Of a stretch of DNA of 64,000 nucleotides, positions 54,084-63,177 are shown one piece after another. Under the pieces are notes generated by a model. That model saw only the letters and a program-made list of their open reading frames with translations, did no database searches and was not told where the DNA came from. Source of the stretch: Acidobacteriaceae bacterium (GTDB lineage Bacteria; Acidobacteriota; Terriglobia; Bryobacterales; Bryobacteraceae); NCBI GenBank assembly GCA_019240405.1, contig JAFAYL010000013.1, positions 248,001 to 312,000 of the forward strand. Reading direction: 5' to 3'. The first letter of the stretch is position 1. Each line of letters opens with the position of its first letter. The translations under genes were made by a program, and so were the position numbers.

Positions 54084-55754
54084 TTGGCCATAAGATCCTT
54101 TCTTCTGCTTGCATTCGCGGCGATCGGCGCGGCCGCGCCTCCGGAACGATTCGACATTGTTATACGGAACGGGCACATTATCGACGGCACGGGTTCGCCT
54201 TGGTATGCGGGCGATGTAGCCATACGAAATGGCCGGATTGCGCGAATTGGCTCATTGGCGGATGCTCCGGCGGCGCGTGTAATTGACGCGCAGGGGATGG
54301 TGGTTGCGCCGGGGTTCATCGACATGCTCGGGCAATCTGAACTGTCGATGCTTGTCAATCCGCACGTGCCTTCGAAGATTTTTCAAGGGATCACGACGGA
54401 GATTACTGGAGAGGGCAGCTCGATCGCGCCCCTAAATGCGCGTGTATTAGCCGCGGACCGGCCGGGGTATGCGCATTACGGCGTTAAAGCCGACTGGACG
54501 ACGTTTGCTGAATACTTTGCACGGCTTGAGAAGCAAGGGCTGGGTATCAATCTTGCGAGCTACGTTGGGGCGACCCAGGTGAGGCGCGTGGTCATTGGCG
54601 ATGATAATCGCGCGCCCACGGCGGCTGAATTGGAGCGAATGAAGGCGCTTGTCCGCGATGCGATGCAGCAGGGCGCGGTGGGCGTTTCGACATCTCTCCA
54701 ATATGCTCCTGCGCCGTATGCGACGACAGAAGAACTGATCGCGTTGGCGACGGAGGCGGCGAGATTCGGAGGCATCTATGCGAGCCATATGCGAAGCGAG
54801 GGCGACACGATTGACGTCGCGCTCGATGAAGTGTTCCGAATCGGACGCGAGGCAAACATTCCGGTGGAGATCTGGCACCTGAAAGCGGCGGGAAAGCGCA
54901 ATTGGGGCCGAATGCCGGAAATTGTAGGTCGGATCGAGCAGGCGCGAAGCTCGGGCGTGGATGTCGAGGCGGATACTTATGCCTGTCCGGCGTGGTTCAA
55001 CAGCTTTTCTGCGTTCGTTCCCCCATGGGTGCATGACGGCGGGGACGCGAAGATGGTGGCGAGGCTAAAAGATCCTGCGATGCGCGCGCGCATTCGCAAG
55101 GATATGGAGAATGACAGCTCGGCGTGGGACAACGAATGGTTGGAGATTCCGGGGCCGGAAGCAATTCTGGTGAGTGTGGTCGAGAATTCGAAGCTGATGC
55201 CGCTGCAGGGGAAGACGATTGCCGAGATTGCCAAAGAGCACCAGAAGGACCCAATCGATACGATTTTTGATTTGCTTATCGAAGATCCGGGAATGTCTGT
55301 TGCTGTGTTCGGAATGTCTGAGCAGGACATTACTTACGCGCTGAAGCAACCCTGGGTTTCGGTGGACAATGATTCGCAAGGCACGGCGCCCGACGGAATT
55401 CTGGGGAAGGAGCATCCGCATCCGCGATCCTACGGGACATTCCCTCGCATTTTGAGGAAATATGTTCGGGAGGAGAAGCTGCTGACATTACCGGATGCGA
55501 TTCGCAAGTTTAGCGCATTACCGGCTCAGCGCATGCGCCTTGCCGATCGCGGGGTGCTGAAGGAGGGGATGCGGGCTGATGTCGTGGTTTTCGATCCGAA
55601 CACGATTCACGACGTTGCAACGTTTGAAAATCCGAACCAGTTGTCTGTGGGAATGGAATATGTGTTCGTGAACGGGATTGCGGTGATTGACGACGGCAAA
55701 ATGACGAACGCGCTACCTGGAAAGGTGCTGCGAGGCGCTGCTGCCGGCAGGTAG
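54084..55754 (+). CDS. D-aminoacylase-like amidohydrolase, atypical metal site
   Basis: A secreted (signal peptide AIRSFLLLAFAAIGAAA) amidohydrolase-fold protein with the N-acyl-D-amino-acid deacylase outline: VIRNGHIIDGTGSPWYAGDVAI, QGITTEITGEGSS, GIYASHMRSEGD, PVEIWHLKAAG and the C-terminal AQRMRLADRGVLKEGMRADVVVFDP. The usual HTHDD after APGFID reads MLGQSE, so the HxH metal ligands are absent, and the GNCG cysteine region reads GEGS. The start is a TTG, six bases after a TATAAT box. Catalytic activity on D-amino acid derivatives is therefore uncertain. It overlaps the convergent kinase-like gene by 42 bp. Confidence 0.78.
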   Translation: MAIRSFLLLAFAAIGAAAPPERFDIVIRNGHIIDGTGSPWYAGDVAIRNGRIARIGSLADAPAARVIDAQGMVVAPGFIDMLGQSELSMLVNPHVPSKIFQGITTEITGEGSSIAPLNARVLAADRPGYAHYGVKADWTTFAEYFARLEKQGLGINLASYVGATQVRRVVIGDDNRAPTAAELERMKALVRDAMQQGAVGVSTSLQYAPAPYATTEELIALATEAARFGGIYASHMRSEGDTIDVALDEVFRIGREANIPVEIWHLKAAGKRNWGRMPEIVGRIEQARSSGVDVEADTYACPAWFNSFSAFVPPWVHDGGDAKMVARLKDPAMRARIRKDMENDSSAWDNEWLEIPGPEAILVSVVENSKLMPLQGKTIAEIAKEHQKDPIDTIFDLLIEDPGMSVAVFGMSEQDITYALKQPWVSVDNDSQGTAPDGILGKEHPHPRSYGTFPRILRKYVREEKLLTLPDAIRKFSALPAQRMRLADRGVLKEGMRADVVVFDPNTIHDVATFENPNQLSVGMEYVFVNGIAVIDDGKMTNALPGKVLRGAAAGR

Positions 55755-56381
55755 GCCGGCTTTGCTGTTCAAAAGATCCATCTCGGTGAGGATCATCTTG
55801 ATGACGGCGTCATCGCCGGGTTCGGAATTAATCATCAGGTGATAGAGTGAGCGCTCCGGCCAGTTTGCTCCATAGTATTTCTTGACAAAAGCGGCGCGCT
55901 CGCGATCGACGCTCTGAATTAGATCTTCGGCCTCGCGTTCGCTCTTTCCAACTGCTTTTAAACGGCGTAGCTTTTCCTCCGGAGGCGCGTAGATGAAGAC
56001 ACGCAGCGTATCATCGCGATTTCGGAGAAACCATGGGGAGCCGCGTCCAATAATGATGCAGTCACCGCGATCGGCGATTCCAGTGACGATGTTCTCGAAG
56101 ATTTGAGCGAGGTGCTCGGCGTCTAGGAGCTCGAGACGGCCTCCACCCTGGAGGCTTTCTTCATAGCTGCCGCGCATGAAGATTTTCACGAGGCGATAGA
56201 AGGTGGGATCGGGGCGCTCTTCGCGCTGCTCGACGGATTTGACATCACATTTGAGCTGGCGCGCGATTTCGCAAGTGATGGCACGGTCCCAAAGCGTCCA
56301 GCCCAACTGATCGGATAGTTTCTTCGCGATCGCGGCTGCACCGGAACCGTACTCCCGCTCAATCGTAATGATTCTGATCAC
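55713..56381 (-). CDS. Cytidylate-kinase-like family protein
   Basis: A 222-residue P-loop kinase relative of the Cytidylate_kin2 family: the nucleotide-binding loop is the family-typical EREYGSGAAAIAKKL, followed by LGWTLWDRAI, CIIIGRGSPWFL and RVFIYAPPEEKLRRL. It probably phosphorylates a nucleotide or small molecule, but the family is not well characterised. The 3' end overlaps the D-aminoacylase-like gene by 42 bp (convergent). Confidence 0.8.
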   Translation of the reverse strand: MIRIITIEREYGSGAAAIAKKLSDQLGWTLWDRAITCEIARQLKCDVKSVEQREERPDPTFYRLVKIFMRGSYEESLQGGGRLELLDAEHLAQIFENIVTGIADRGDCIIIGRGSPWFLRNRDDTLRVFIYAPPEEKLRRLKAVGKSEREAEDLIQSVDRERAAFVKKYYGANWPERSLYHLMINSEPGDDAVIKMILTEMDLLNSKAGLPAGSSASQHLSR

Positions 56382-56484
56382 GCGTAGCTCCGCCGTGCTT
56401 TTTATTGTAGGCCGAAAACCGTGGTAGCGCGTCCCGTAAGTAGGAGCACGGACTAGAAGCCTGAAGCGATGGGAAGCGGCTAGT

Positions 56485-59141
56485 CTATTCTTCGCGAAGC
56501 GCGACTGCCGCGTCCACCAGGGACGCTCGACGTGCCGGCAACAGCGTGGCGAGAATCACGGCTCCGGTTAATGTGCCCACCACGAGTGCGTGGATCGCGA
56601 TATCCCATGTTTTGACTCCAAAAAGCAGCGTGGAAGCAAAACGATTTAAGGCCAGTGAAGCCAGCCATCCTGCAGATAAACCGAAAAGCAGAAGGCGTGC
56701 CGCGTTGCGGCTAACCAGCCGCAAAAGTTCCTTACGCGTGGCGCCCAGAGCCGCACGAATTCCAAATTCGCGTGTTTGTACTGTAACCGAGTAAGAAATC
56801 ACGCCGTAGACCCCGACCGCCGCTAGCACGAGCGCCAGCCCAGCAAAAAGCGCGAGAAGCGACAAGGTAAAACTGCGTTCAGCCACGGACGCACGGAGGT
56901 AATCCTCTAGCGGGCGGACATTGAATACGGGTTGTGTTTTATCGGCTGCAACGAAGGCGTTGCCGGCTGCCTTTTCAAGGCTTCGCGGGTTTACTCGCGT
57001 TCTCGCGACCAGCGAATAGTTAAAGTCAAGGTTCTGCGCCTGTGGAATATATGCGGCCATGTCAGCGGAGCGATCCAATCCATATTGGCGGATATCGCCT
57101 ACAATTCCGACAATCGTTGCCCAAGGCGCTTCTTCATGCCGTCCGCCAAGTTGGATATGCTGCCCGATGGGATTGTCTCTGGCAAATTGCGATTTTGCGC
57201 AGCTTTCACTGATAATCGCCACCGGCTGCGCACCTCTGTGATCCTGATCTGTGAAGAGGCGCCCCTGCCTTAACGGAATTCGCATCACGCGGAAGTAGCC
57301 AGGCGACACAGAGTACCGGTCGACGCTCGCTGCTTCTGAGGGATTCGCAAGGGGGCGTTCTCGGATGTGGAGACCTGCAGTGTCGAAATCCGCAAAGGGC
57401 AGCGTGCTTGTCATGGCACTCGCTTCGACTCCGGGATTCAGGTTCAAATGTTCCATCGCTTGTTTGTAGTAACCAAGCTCCGCGTCAGGATTTTTGTAGC
57501 GCGTGCTGTAGACGTATGTTTCGAGCGAGAGGACGTTCTTAGAGTCGAAGCCAGGATCGACGTTCAGCAATCGCCCGAAGCTCTTGCCAAGCAGTCCGAC
57601 ACCGAAGAGCAATAAGAACGCCAGCGCGATTTGTGCGGTTACTAAGGCTCTGCGGAAACCGGACTTGCCCGGGCCCGACGTGGATTTTCCGGATGCTTTG
57701 AGCGCCTCGTTGAGATCGATTCTCGTTGCTCGAAGAGCAGGCACGGTGCCAAATCCAATGGCGGCGCATATACTGACGGCCAACCCGAAGAGGAGCGCAG
57801 TGAAATCAATTCGTGTCTCGGCTAATCGTGGGATTTCATCCGGCGCTATGGAAGCCAGGATTCGCGTACCCCACCAGGCGAGCACGACGCCACCCAATCC
57901 GCCTGTGGCGGCGAGCAACAGACTTTCTGTGAGCATTGGCGAACGAGTCTTGCTCTAGTTGCTCCAAGCGCAGCCCTCATCGTGATTTCCTTAGCTCGAA
58001 CGCTGGCCCTCGCTATAAGCAAACTCGCGACGTTTGCACACGCGATCAGAAGTACAAAGCTCACAGCGGCGAATAACAACCACACGCCAGCCCGAATTCT
58101 TTGTCCTACGATTTCGTCTAACAGCGGTGTTACGGTTACCCGGATAGCGGGGTCATATGACTCAGGATGCTCACGCACGATGTCTCGCATAATGCTGTTT
58201 AACTCGGCATCGCCCTGTCCGGGTGTGATACCTTGCTTCAGCCGCGCAACTAATTGCAAGTGTTGACAGCTCCGGCAAGCATCTGGCTGCCCCAGCGCGT
58301 AACCGAGGGGCGCAAAGATTTCACGGCTTTCTTCCGCATGCGAGGATGCGAACGTTGAGAGTGGCCGAAAACCGGGTGGCAGAACGCCCACGATGGTAAA
58401 GGACTTCTCATTTAACCGAACAACTCTGCCGAGGACATGAGGATCGCCGCCAAAACGGCGCATCCACAGTCCGTTACTCAGGATCAGTACGTTCCAGCGG
58501 TCGGGGCGGTCCTCTTCGGGTGTAAAGGATCGCCCGAGCTGCATTCTTACGCCGAGCGTTCCGAAAAAGCTCGAGTTTACCCGCAGTCCGTTCACTAGCT
58601 CTGGTCTTCCAGCCTCGATCAGCGCGCTGTGCCATGTACGATAAAGCGCCATTCTTTCGAAGGAGCGGCTGCGTGTGCGCCAATCTTGTGTGGTTGTGAA
58701 ATCTACCGTTACGCCGCGAGGCGATCCTGGAATGGTGGAGGCGATCATTACCAGCCGGTCCGGGTCAGGGTAGGATAGCTGGTTGAGCAAAACCGTTTTA
58801 ACGATGCTGAAGATGGCTGTGTTTGCGCCTACACCTAGCGCCAGCGTTATAACTGCCGCGCATGTAAATGTTGAATTCTTGCGCAGCTCGCGCGCCGCAA
58901 ATTGAAGGTCTTTAGCGGCTGTTTCGAGCCAACTCACGACGTTGGTATCACGGGTCTGTTCTTTAATCTGAGTGCGGTTTCCGAACCGGCGGATCGCCTC
59001 CTCGCGGCTGACGCTTTCCGGCATCCCAGTTGCATTGCTGTCTCGAATTCGCGACTCAATGTGAAATTGAATTTCCTCATCTAGGTCACGTGTCATTTTT
59101 TCTGGTCGAAGCAGATTGAAAATGCGGCGGAGCAACGACAT
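56485..59141 (-). pseudogene. ADOP-type permease gene broken by a one-base frameshift
   Basis: The two ORFs in the track (57846-59177 and 56485-57936) form one ADOP permease. The first half ends in frame at GATRARLVRQ and then runs out of frame (CSQKVCCSPPQADW). The second half continues with LTESLLLAATGGLGG, exactly as expected after RQ in this family. A single missing base near 57935-57940 explains the break. The start at 59141 (MSLLRRIFN) lies 10 bp after the PadR stop. The remaining protein has the periplasmic domain (LPPGFRPLSTFAS) and a C-terminal FtsX unit (GVYGVISYSVTVQTREFGIRAALGA). This may be a true pseudogene or an assembly error. Confidence 0.85.
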
Positions 59142-59151
59142 TGATTTCCTG

Positions 59152-59487
59152 CTATGCGAACTTGAGCACTTGAGCAACCGCTTGCGTCAATTGCGCCCAA
59201 CCACGCTCTTCCTCGGCCAGATGCTTACGGCCTTTGGCGGTAACCGAGTAATACCGGGCTCTTCTGTTGTTCTCTGAGGAGCCCCATTGGGCTCGCAGCC
59301 ATCCGGACTGAGTCATGCGATGAAGCGCGGGATAGAGGGACCCCTCTTCGAGATGCAAAACCCCGTTTGAAATCTTCTCGATATGCAAGGTAATGCCATA
59401 TCCGTGCATGGCTCGGCGAGACGCGAGCGTTCTTAGCACGAGCAAATCGAGTGTCCCTTGAAGGGAATCTTTATCGCGCTTAGTAAT
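59152..59487 (-). CDS. PadR-family transcriptional regulator with probable ATT start
   Basis: The ORF track starts at residue M (59445), but the frame is open upstream and encodes TKRDKDSLQGTLDLLVL, the conserved PadR N-terminus that the short version lacks. No ATG, GTG or suitable TTG exists there before an in-frame TAG; an ATT at 59487 has AGGAG eight bases upstream, so it is the likely start. The rest is standard: MHGYGITLHIEKIS, LEEGSLYPALHRM and VTAKGRKHL. It is followed by the broken ADOP permease and preceded by a large palindrome, implying autoregulation. Confidence 0.82.
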   Translation of the reverse strand: MTKRDKDSLQGTLDLLVLRTLASRRAMHGYGITLHIEKISNGVLHLEEGSLYPALHRMTQSGWLRAQWGSSENNRRARYYSVTAKGRKHLAEEERGWAQLTQAVAQVLKFA

Positions 59488-59496
59488 GGCGTCGTC

Positions 59497-59516
59497 TCCT
59501 ATAGATGTCTATAGGA
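59497..59516. promoter_or_regulatory. Perfect 20-bp palindrome, likely PadR operator
   Basis: TCCTATAGA-TG-TCTATAGGA has nine-base arms around a two-base centre. It overlaps the Shine-Dalgarno of the second PadR gene. The core TAGATGTCTA resembles the palindrome before the first PadR gene. Confidence 0.7.
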
Positions 59517-59606
59517 AGTGTCGTTCAATTCAAAACTGCTGTCAAGTGCTATTCGCAGGCGGGCTGCATTGCGGCCTGGGCTTCAACGCGGCAAGTAACC
59601 CCCGGG

Positions 59607-60437
59607 TTACTCGTACGTTGCCGTCTTTTTGACGTATCTGCCGTGTTCGGGAAGGGCGATACGGTCAAACTCCGCAGCGAGCCGTTGAAGTTGATCAGGA
59701 ACTTCATTGCCGCTCATGGGCAGGCCGTGGCCGGGAGCGATGGTGGTTGGCCGCAGGGCTGCGAGTTTCTCGACAGATCGCCGAGCGGAGTCCCGATCAG
59801 GCGTGTAGTAGGCGGGAGGACCGTGAAGCTCGGGTGTCTGCTTTGCTACCGCGAGGAAGGATTCTTGCTTTGTGGTGCAGAATGCGTCCCCGACGACGAG
59901 CGTTTTGTCTTCCGACCGGAAGAGCGATATGTGCCCGGGCGCGTGTCCTGGCGTGTGGATATATTGCCAGCCGGAAAGCGTGGGAACCGAGCCACCCGAT
60001 GGCAAAGGGGAGACGCGGCCGCTAATGTTGACCGAAGTGCGCGGATACAGGGGTGAAAGGACGGCCATGAGTCCGCCGCCGACTGAGGAGTCGGGAGGTG
60101 GGTATTTGGCCTGAGCCGTGAGATACGGAAATTCATCCAGGTGAGCATAAACAGGAACGTCCCAATCTTCGAGCAGGGCGTCGAGAGCGCCGACGTGATC
60201 GAAGTGGCCGTGTGTCAGAACAATTGCGGCGGGTCTCGAACGTTTGCCGAAGTGGTCCTCGGCCCAACTCTTAATTTTTTCAGCCGAGAAATGAATTCCG
60301 GCATCGATCAGAGTCCAGCCTCCTTCGCGAGCTTCGATGGCGAATACGTTGACAAATAGGATCCGAACACCGATGAGGCCGGGAGCGATGTTGTCGAGCG
60401 AAACGGCTTCGTAGGAGGGTAGAGTTATTGCATCCAT
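59607..60437 (-). CDS. MBL-fold metallo-hydrolase
   Basis: A cytoplasmic metallo-beta-lactamase-fold hydrolase of 276 residues with the zinc-binding THGHFDHVG, a second histidine in HTPGHAPGH, the bridging aspartate in LVVGDAF, and the C-terminal APGHGLPM. The subtype resembles glyoxalase II-like or acyl-homoserine-lactonase-like hydrolases, but the substrate is not determined. No signal peptide. It stands alone between the second PadR gene and the divergent LarE gene. Confidence 0.87.
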   Translation of the reverse strand: MDAITLPSYEAVSLDNIAPGLIGVRILFVNVFAIEAREGGWTLIDAGIHFSAEKIKSWAEDHFGKRSRPAAIVLTHGHFDHVGALDALLEDWDVPVYAHLDEFPYLTAQAKYPPPDSSVGGGLMAVLSPLYPRTSVNISGRVSPLPSGGSVPTLSGWQYIHTPGHAPGHISLFRSEDKTLVVGDAFCTTKQESFLAVAKQTPELHGPPAYYTPDRDSARRSVEKLAALRPTTIAPGHGLPMSGNEVPDQLQRLAAEFDRIALPEHGRYVKKTATYE

Positions 60438-60543
60438 TGTGATTCCACTGTCACGGAAGGATGAGGAGTCGTCAACTCGGAAACCCTCGTAAAGAGGTTG
60501 AAAGGCGCGGCTCTGGTCAATGAGCCGAGGTGCGCGTGATGGC

Positions 60544-60549
60544 TATACT
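60544..60549 (+). promoter_or_regulatory. Possible -10 element for LarE
   Basis: TATACT lies six bases before the ATG at 60556 and inside the longer ORF-track reading. If real, it would favour the shorter start and a leaderless transcript. Confidence 0.35.
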
Positions 60550-60555
60550 TCGGAT

Positions 60556-61431
60556 ATGGCGGCGCTGGTTACGCTTGGGGGCGATGCCGCTCAGTTCGAC
60601 TCCGTAGAGTTGGGGCGGAAAGAGGAATCGCTTTTCGCGGGTATTCGCGGCTTGGGCCCGGTGATTGTCGCGTATTCGGGCGGCACCGATTCGGCTTATT
60701 TGGCTTGGGCTGCGTGGCGGGTTCTGGGTGACGATGCTCTCGCGATTACAGCCGATTCACCGTCTATTCCGGAGTCGCACAAGCGTGATGCAGAGGCGTT
60801 TGCGCGCGAGTGCGGATTCAGGCATGAGTTCATACGGACATATGAGTTCGAGAATCCGGATTACGTGAAGAATGATTCCGACCGGTGCTTTCATTGCAAA
60901 GACGAGCTGTTCAGGCGCTTGGAAGCATATGCGGCAGAGCGGCAGTTTGCCGACATTGTGTACGGCGTGAACAAGGATGATTTGGGAGATTACCGTCCGG
61001 GCCAGTGGGCGGCGAAGTTGCACGGGGTGAAGGCACCACTGGCTGAGGCTGGGCTGACGAAGGCGGAGATTCGCGAATTGGCGCGCAGGGCGGGTCTGGC
61101 GATATGGAACCGGCCGGCTGCCGCATGCCTTAGCTCGCGAGTGCCGTACGGAATCGCTGTCACGCCGGAGACGATCAAGGTGATCGAGCACGGCGAAGAG
61201 GCGATTCGAGAGCTTGGCTTCAGGCAGTTTCGGGTTCGTATCCACGGAGATCTCGCGCGGATTGAAATCGCGAAAGACGAGTTGCCGAAGGCGCTGACGA
61301 TGGAGAGCGCTCAGGAGCTGACCGCGATTTTTAAACGGCTCGGATTTCTGTACGTGACGCTAGATTTGGAAGGATACCGGCAGGGCTCACTGAATGCAGT
61401 TTTGCAGCGAGCTGGCGAGAACCGCGGTTAA
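60556..61431 (+). CDS. larE: LarE-type sulfur transferase
   Basis: A PP-loop ATPase (SGGTDS) that installs sulfur on the nickel-pincer precursor of lactate racemase. LarE features include DSPSIPESHKRDAEAFA, GVNKDDLGDYRPGQWAA, KAPLAEAGLTKAEIRELAR and AACLSSRVPYG. Three cysteines are present (C123 and C126 in DRCFHC, and C203 in ACLSSR, numbering from the upstream ATG at 60520). This is the pattern of LarE proteins that hold a [4Fe-4S] cluster instead of sacrificing one cysteine. The shorter start at 60556 is chosen because a -10 element seems to lie between the two ATGs. A LarA-type protein is encoded 18 kb upstream. It overlaps the convergent FmdB-type gene by four bases. Confidence 0.9.
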   Translation: MAALVTLGGDAAQFDSVELGRKEESLFAGIRGLGPVIVAYSGGTDSAYLAWAAWRVLGDDALAITADSPSIPESHKRDAEAFARECGFRHEFIRTYEFENPDYVKNDSDRCFHCKDELFRRLEAYAAERQFADIVYGVNKDDLGDYRPGQWAAKLHGVKAPLAEAGLTKAEIRELARRAGLAIWNRPAAACLSSRVPYGIAVTPETIKVIEHGEEAIRELGFRQFRVRIHGDLARIEIAKDELPKALTMESAQELTAIFKRLGFLYVTLDLEGYRQGSLNAVLQRAGENRG

Positions 61432-61754
61432 TCCGACTTTGCTTCGGAAGAAGTAGATTTCTTTTCCGAGGAACTGGACGCTGGAGCGGGTGTGTCTGTG
61501 GCGCCTGAGGGTTTCGCTTCGGGCGCCGTCTTGTCGCCCGCTTTCTTGTCGCCTCCGTCCTTTTCAGCCTTGGAACCGCGCGCATAATCGGTGACGTACC
61601 AGCCGCTGCCCTTAAATTGAAGCGCGGGAGCGGAAAGCACCCGGTGGACCCGGCCGCCGCACTTTTCGTGATTGGTAAGGGGCGGGTCAGAAAACTTCTG
61701 CATCACCTCAAACAGGTCACCGCAATTTTCGCACTGGTACTCGTAGAGTGGCAT
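61428..61754 (-). CDS. FmdB-type zinc-ribbon protein
   Basis: A short protein beginning MPLYEYQCENCGDLFEVMQKFSD, the FmdB regulatory/zinc-ribbon family signature, followed by KCGGRVHRVLSAPALQFKGSGWYVTDYAR. The C-terminal 50 residues are low-complexity (Lys, Ala, Ser, Pro), as is usual in the family. Function is not established; it may act on gene regulation or as a chaperone. It starts 23 bp after the S41 peptidase-like gene, so they are cotranscribed. Confidence 0.9.
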   Translation of the reverse strand: MPLYEYQCENCGDLFEVMQKFSDPPLTNHEKCGGRVHRVLSAPALQFKGSGWYVTDYARGSKAEKDGGDKKAGDKTAPEAKPSGATDTPAPASSSSEKKSTSSEAKSD

Positions 61755-61777
61755 GTTCGAATTGGATCAGTCCGCCC

Positions 61778-63070
61778 TTAACGCTCCGGGTGATGCGGAG
61801 GACTCTTTTCGAGAATCGGCGGCCGATCGCTTGTGACAGTGGGTGTGTTCTCGCCGCTTGTCAACTGGGCGAGAGTTGTCTTTCCGGTAACCAGATCGAT
61901 GGACTGCTTCAGCAGATTGTCTTCGGTGCTCTTCGGGGCTGTTCCCGGAATTGGATTGCCGTCCTGATCGAGCTCGGGCCCGTTATCGTTTTCGGCGAGC
62001 TGAACGGAGGGAACGACGCCCGTATCCTGAATTGCTTTGCCGCCGGGTGAGTAGTATTTTGCGACCGAGAGAATGACGGCCCCGCCATCTTCCATCTGAA
62101 TTGTTTTGCGGAGACTTGCATCACCGTAGCTTCGCTCGCCGACAATCTGGGCTCGCTTGTCGTCGAGAAGCGCAGCGGCCGCAATTTCGGCACCGCCCGC
62201 CGTCGCGCGATCGGTGATGACGACCAGCGGACCCTTCCAGAGATCGTCCTGGGACTTGGCGTCAAATTCTGTTTGCGCGGTTTTCTGACCTTTGAGCGCG
62301 GCAATTTCGCCTGTGTCGAGGAAGAGATTGGCGAGTGGGACTCCCATTTCAGGATCGCCCGTAGAGCAATGCCGGAGATCGAGCACGATGTACTTCGCTC
62401 CCTGTTTCTTCAGGTCTTGCAGCCTTGCTTTGGCTTCGTCGATTCGATTCGCGGCCAAGCTAGTCACGTGCAGATATCCGACTTTTTCGGGCAGAAGCTT
62501 CTCTACAACTTGAGGAAATGCGATGACGGCCCGGCGGAGAGTGATTTTTTGAGGTTCCGGGCTGCGAAGGCGCAAGACGGTCACGTCGACTGCGGAATTG
62601 GGATCTCCTCGAAGGAGCTGCTCGGCGTAAGCGAGCGGCATGTCGCGGGTGGCGATGCCGTTGATGCTCTCGATGAGATCGCCAGTCGTGATGCTCGCTT
62701 GCTCGGCTGGGGAACCGGGCAAGGCGTCGACTACCGCGACGTAGCCGTAGCGCTTTGCCAAGATGAGGCCCACTCCGGCTTTGGCGAAATCTTGAGTTTT
62801 TTCATATTGTCGGTATTGATCGGCGTTCAAATAACTGGCAAAAGGATCAACCGACTCGAGAAGGCCGTTGATTGCGCCTAAGGTAACGCTCTTCATGTCC
62901 GGTTCTTCGACGTATTCCAACTTAATGCGCTCAAGAACTTCTGTATAGACCTTCAGATGGCCATAGACGTCGTCTGGCCCGACAGCGCGTCCGGTTCGAG
63001 CGCCTATCAAGAGGAGAACGACGACGCAAGTTGAACTTGCAAGAATGGTCCATTTAAAACGGCTGTTCAT
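61778..63070 (-). CDS. S41 (CtpA) family protein lacking the Ser/Lys dyad
   Basis: A signal-anchor (RFKWTILASSTCVVVLLLIGA) is followed by a peptidase-type N-terminal helical region, a PDZ domain (GVGLILAKRYGYVAVVDALPGSPAEQASITTGDLIESING) and a C-terminal S41 core. In active CtpA proteins the segment before AEI reads SASxSE, with the catalytic Ser three residues before Glu. Here it is RATAGGAEI, placing G292 at the Ser position. The Lys of GKGS is replaced by D317 in ERSYGDAS. The gene is therefore predicted to encode a catalytically dead paralogue, possibly a scaffold in the periplasm. It precedes the FmdB-type gene. Confidence 0.88.
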   Translation of the reverse strand: MNSRFKWTILASSTCVVVLLLIGARTGRAVGPDDVYGHLKVYTEVLERIKLEYVEEPDMKSVTLGAINGLLESVDPFASYLNADQYRQYEKTQDFAKAGVGLILAKRYGYVAVVDALPGSPAEQASITTGDLIESINGIATRDMPLAYAEQLLRGDPNSAVDVTVLRLRSPEPQKITLRRAVIAFPQVVEKLLPEKVGYLHVTSLAANRIDEAKARLQDLKKQGAKYIVLDLRHCSTGDPEMGVPLANLFLDTGEIAALKGQKTAQTEFDAKSQDDLWKGPLVVITDRATAGGAEIAAAALLDDKRAQIVGERSYGDASLRKTIQMEDGGAVILSVAKYYSPGGKAIQDTGVVPSVQLAENDNGPELDQDGNPIPGTAPKSTEDNLLKQSIDLVTGKTTLAQLTSGENTPTVTSDRPPILEKSPPHHPER

Positions 63071-63177
63071 TGGGATTTCAGGGCGTCATTCAAAGTATAT
63101 CGAATTGACAGTCCGGCGACGTAGACGTAAGCTGGCCCGTCGCTTCGCATAGGGCTCCACTTCTGCGGAGGAAATCT

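Noticed and set aside
59505-60056. 183-residue plus-strand ORF antisense to the MBL hydrolase
   Set aside because: It is a shadow of the hydrolase, whose zinc-binding motifs are intact on the opposite strand.
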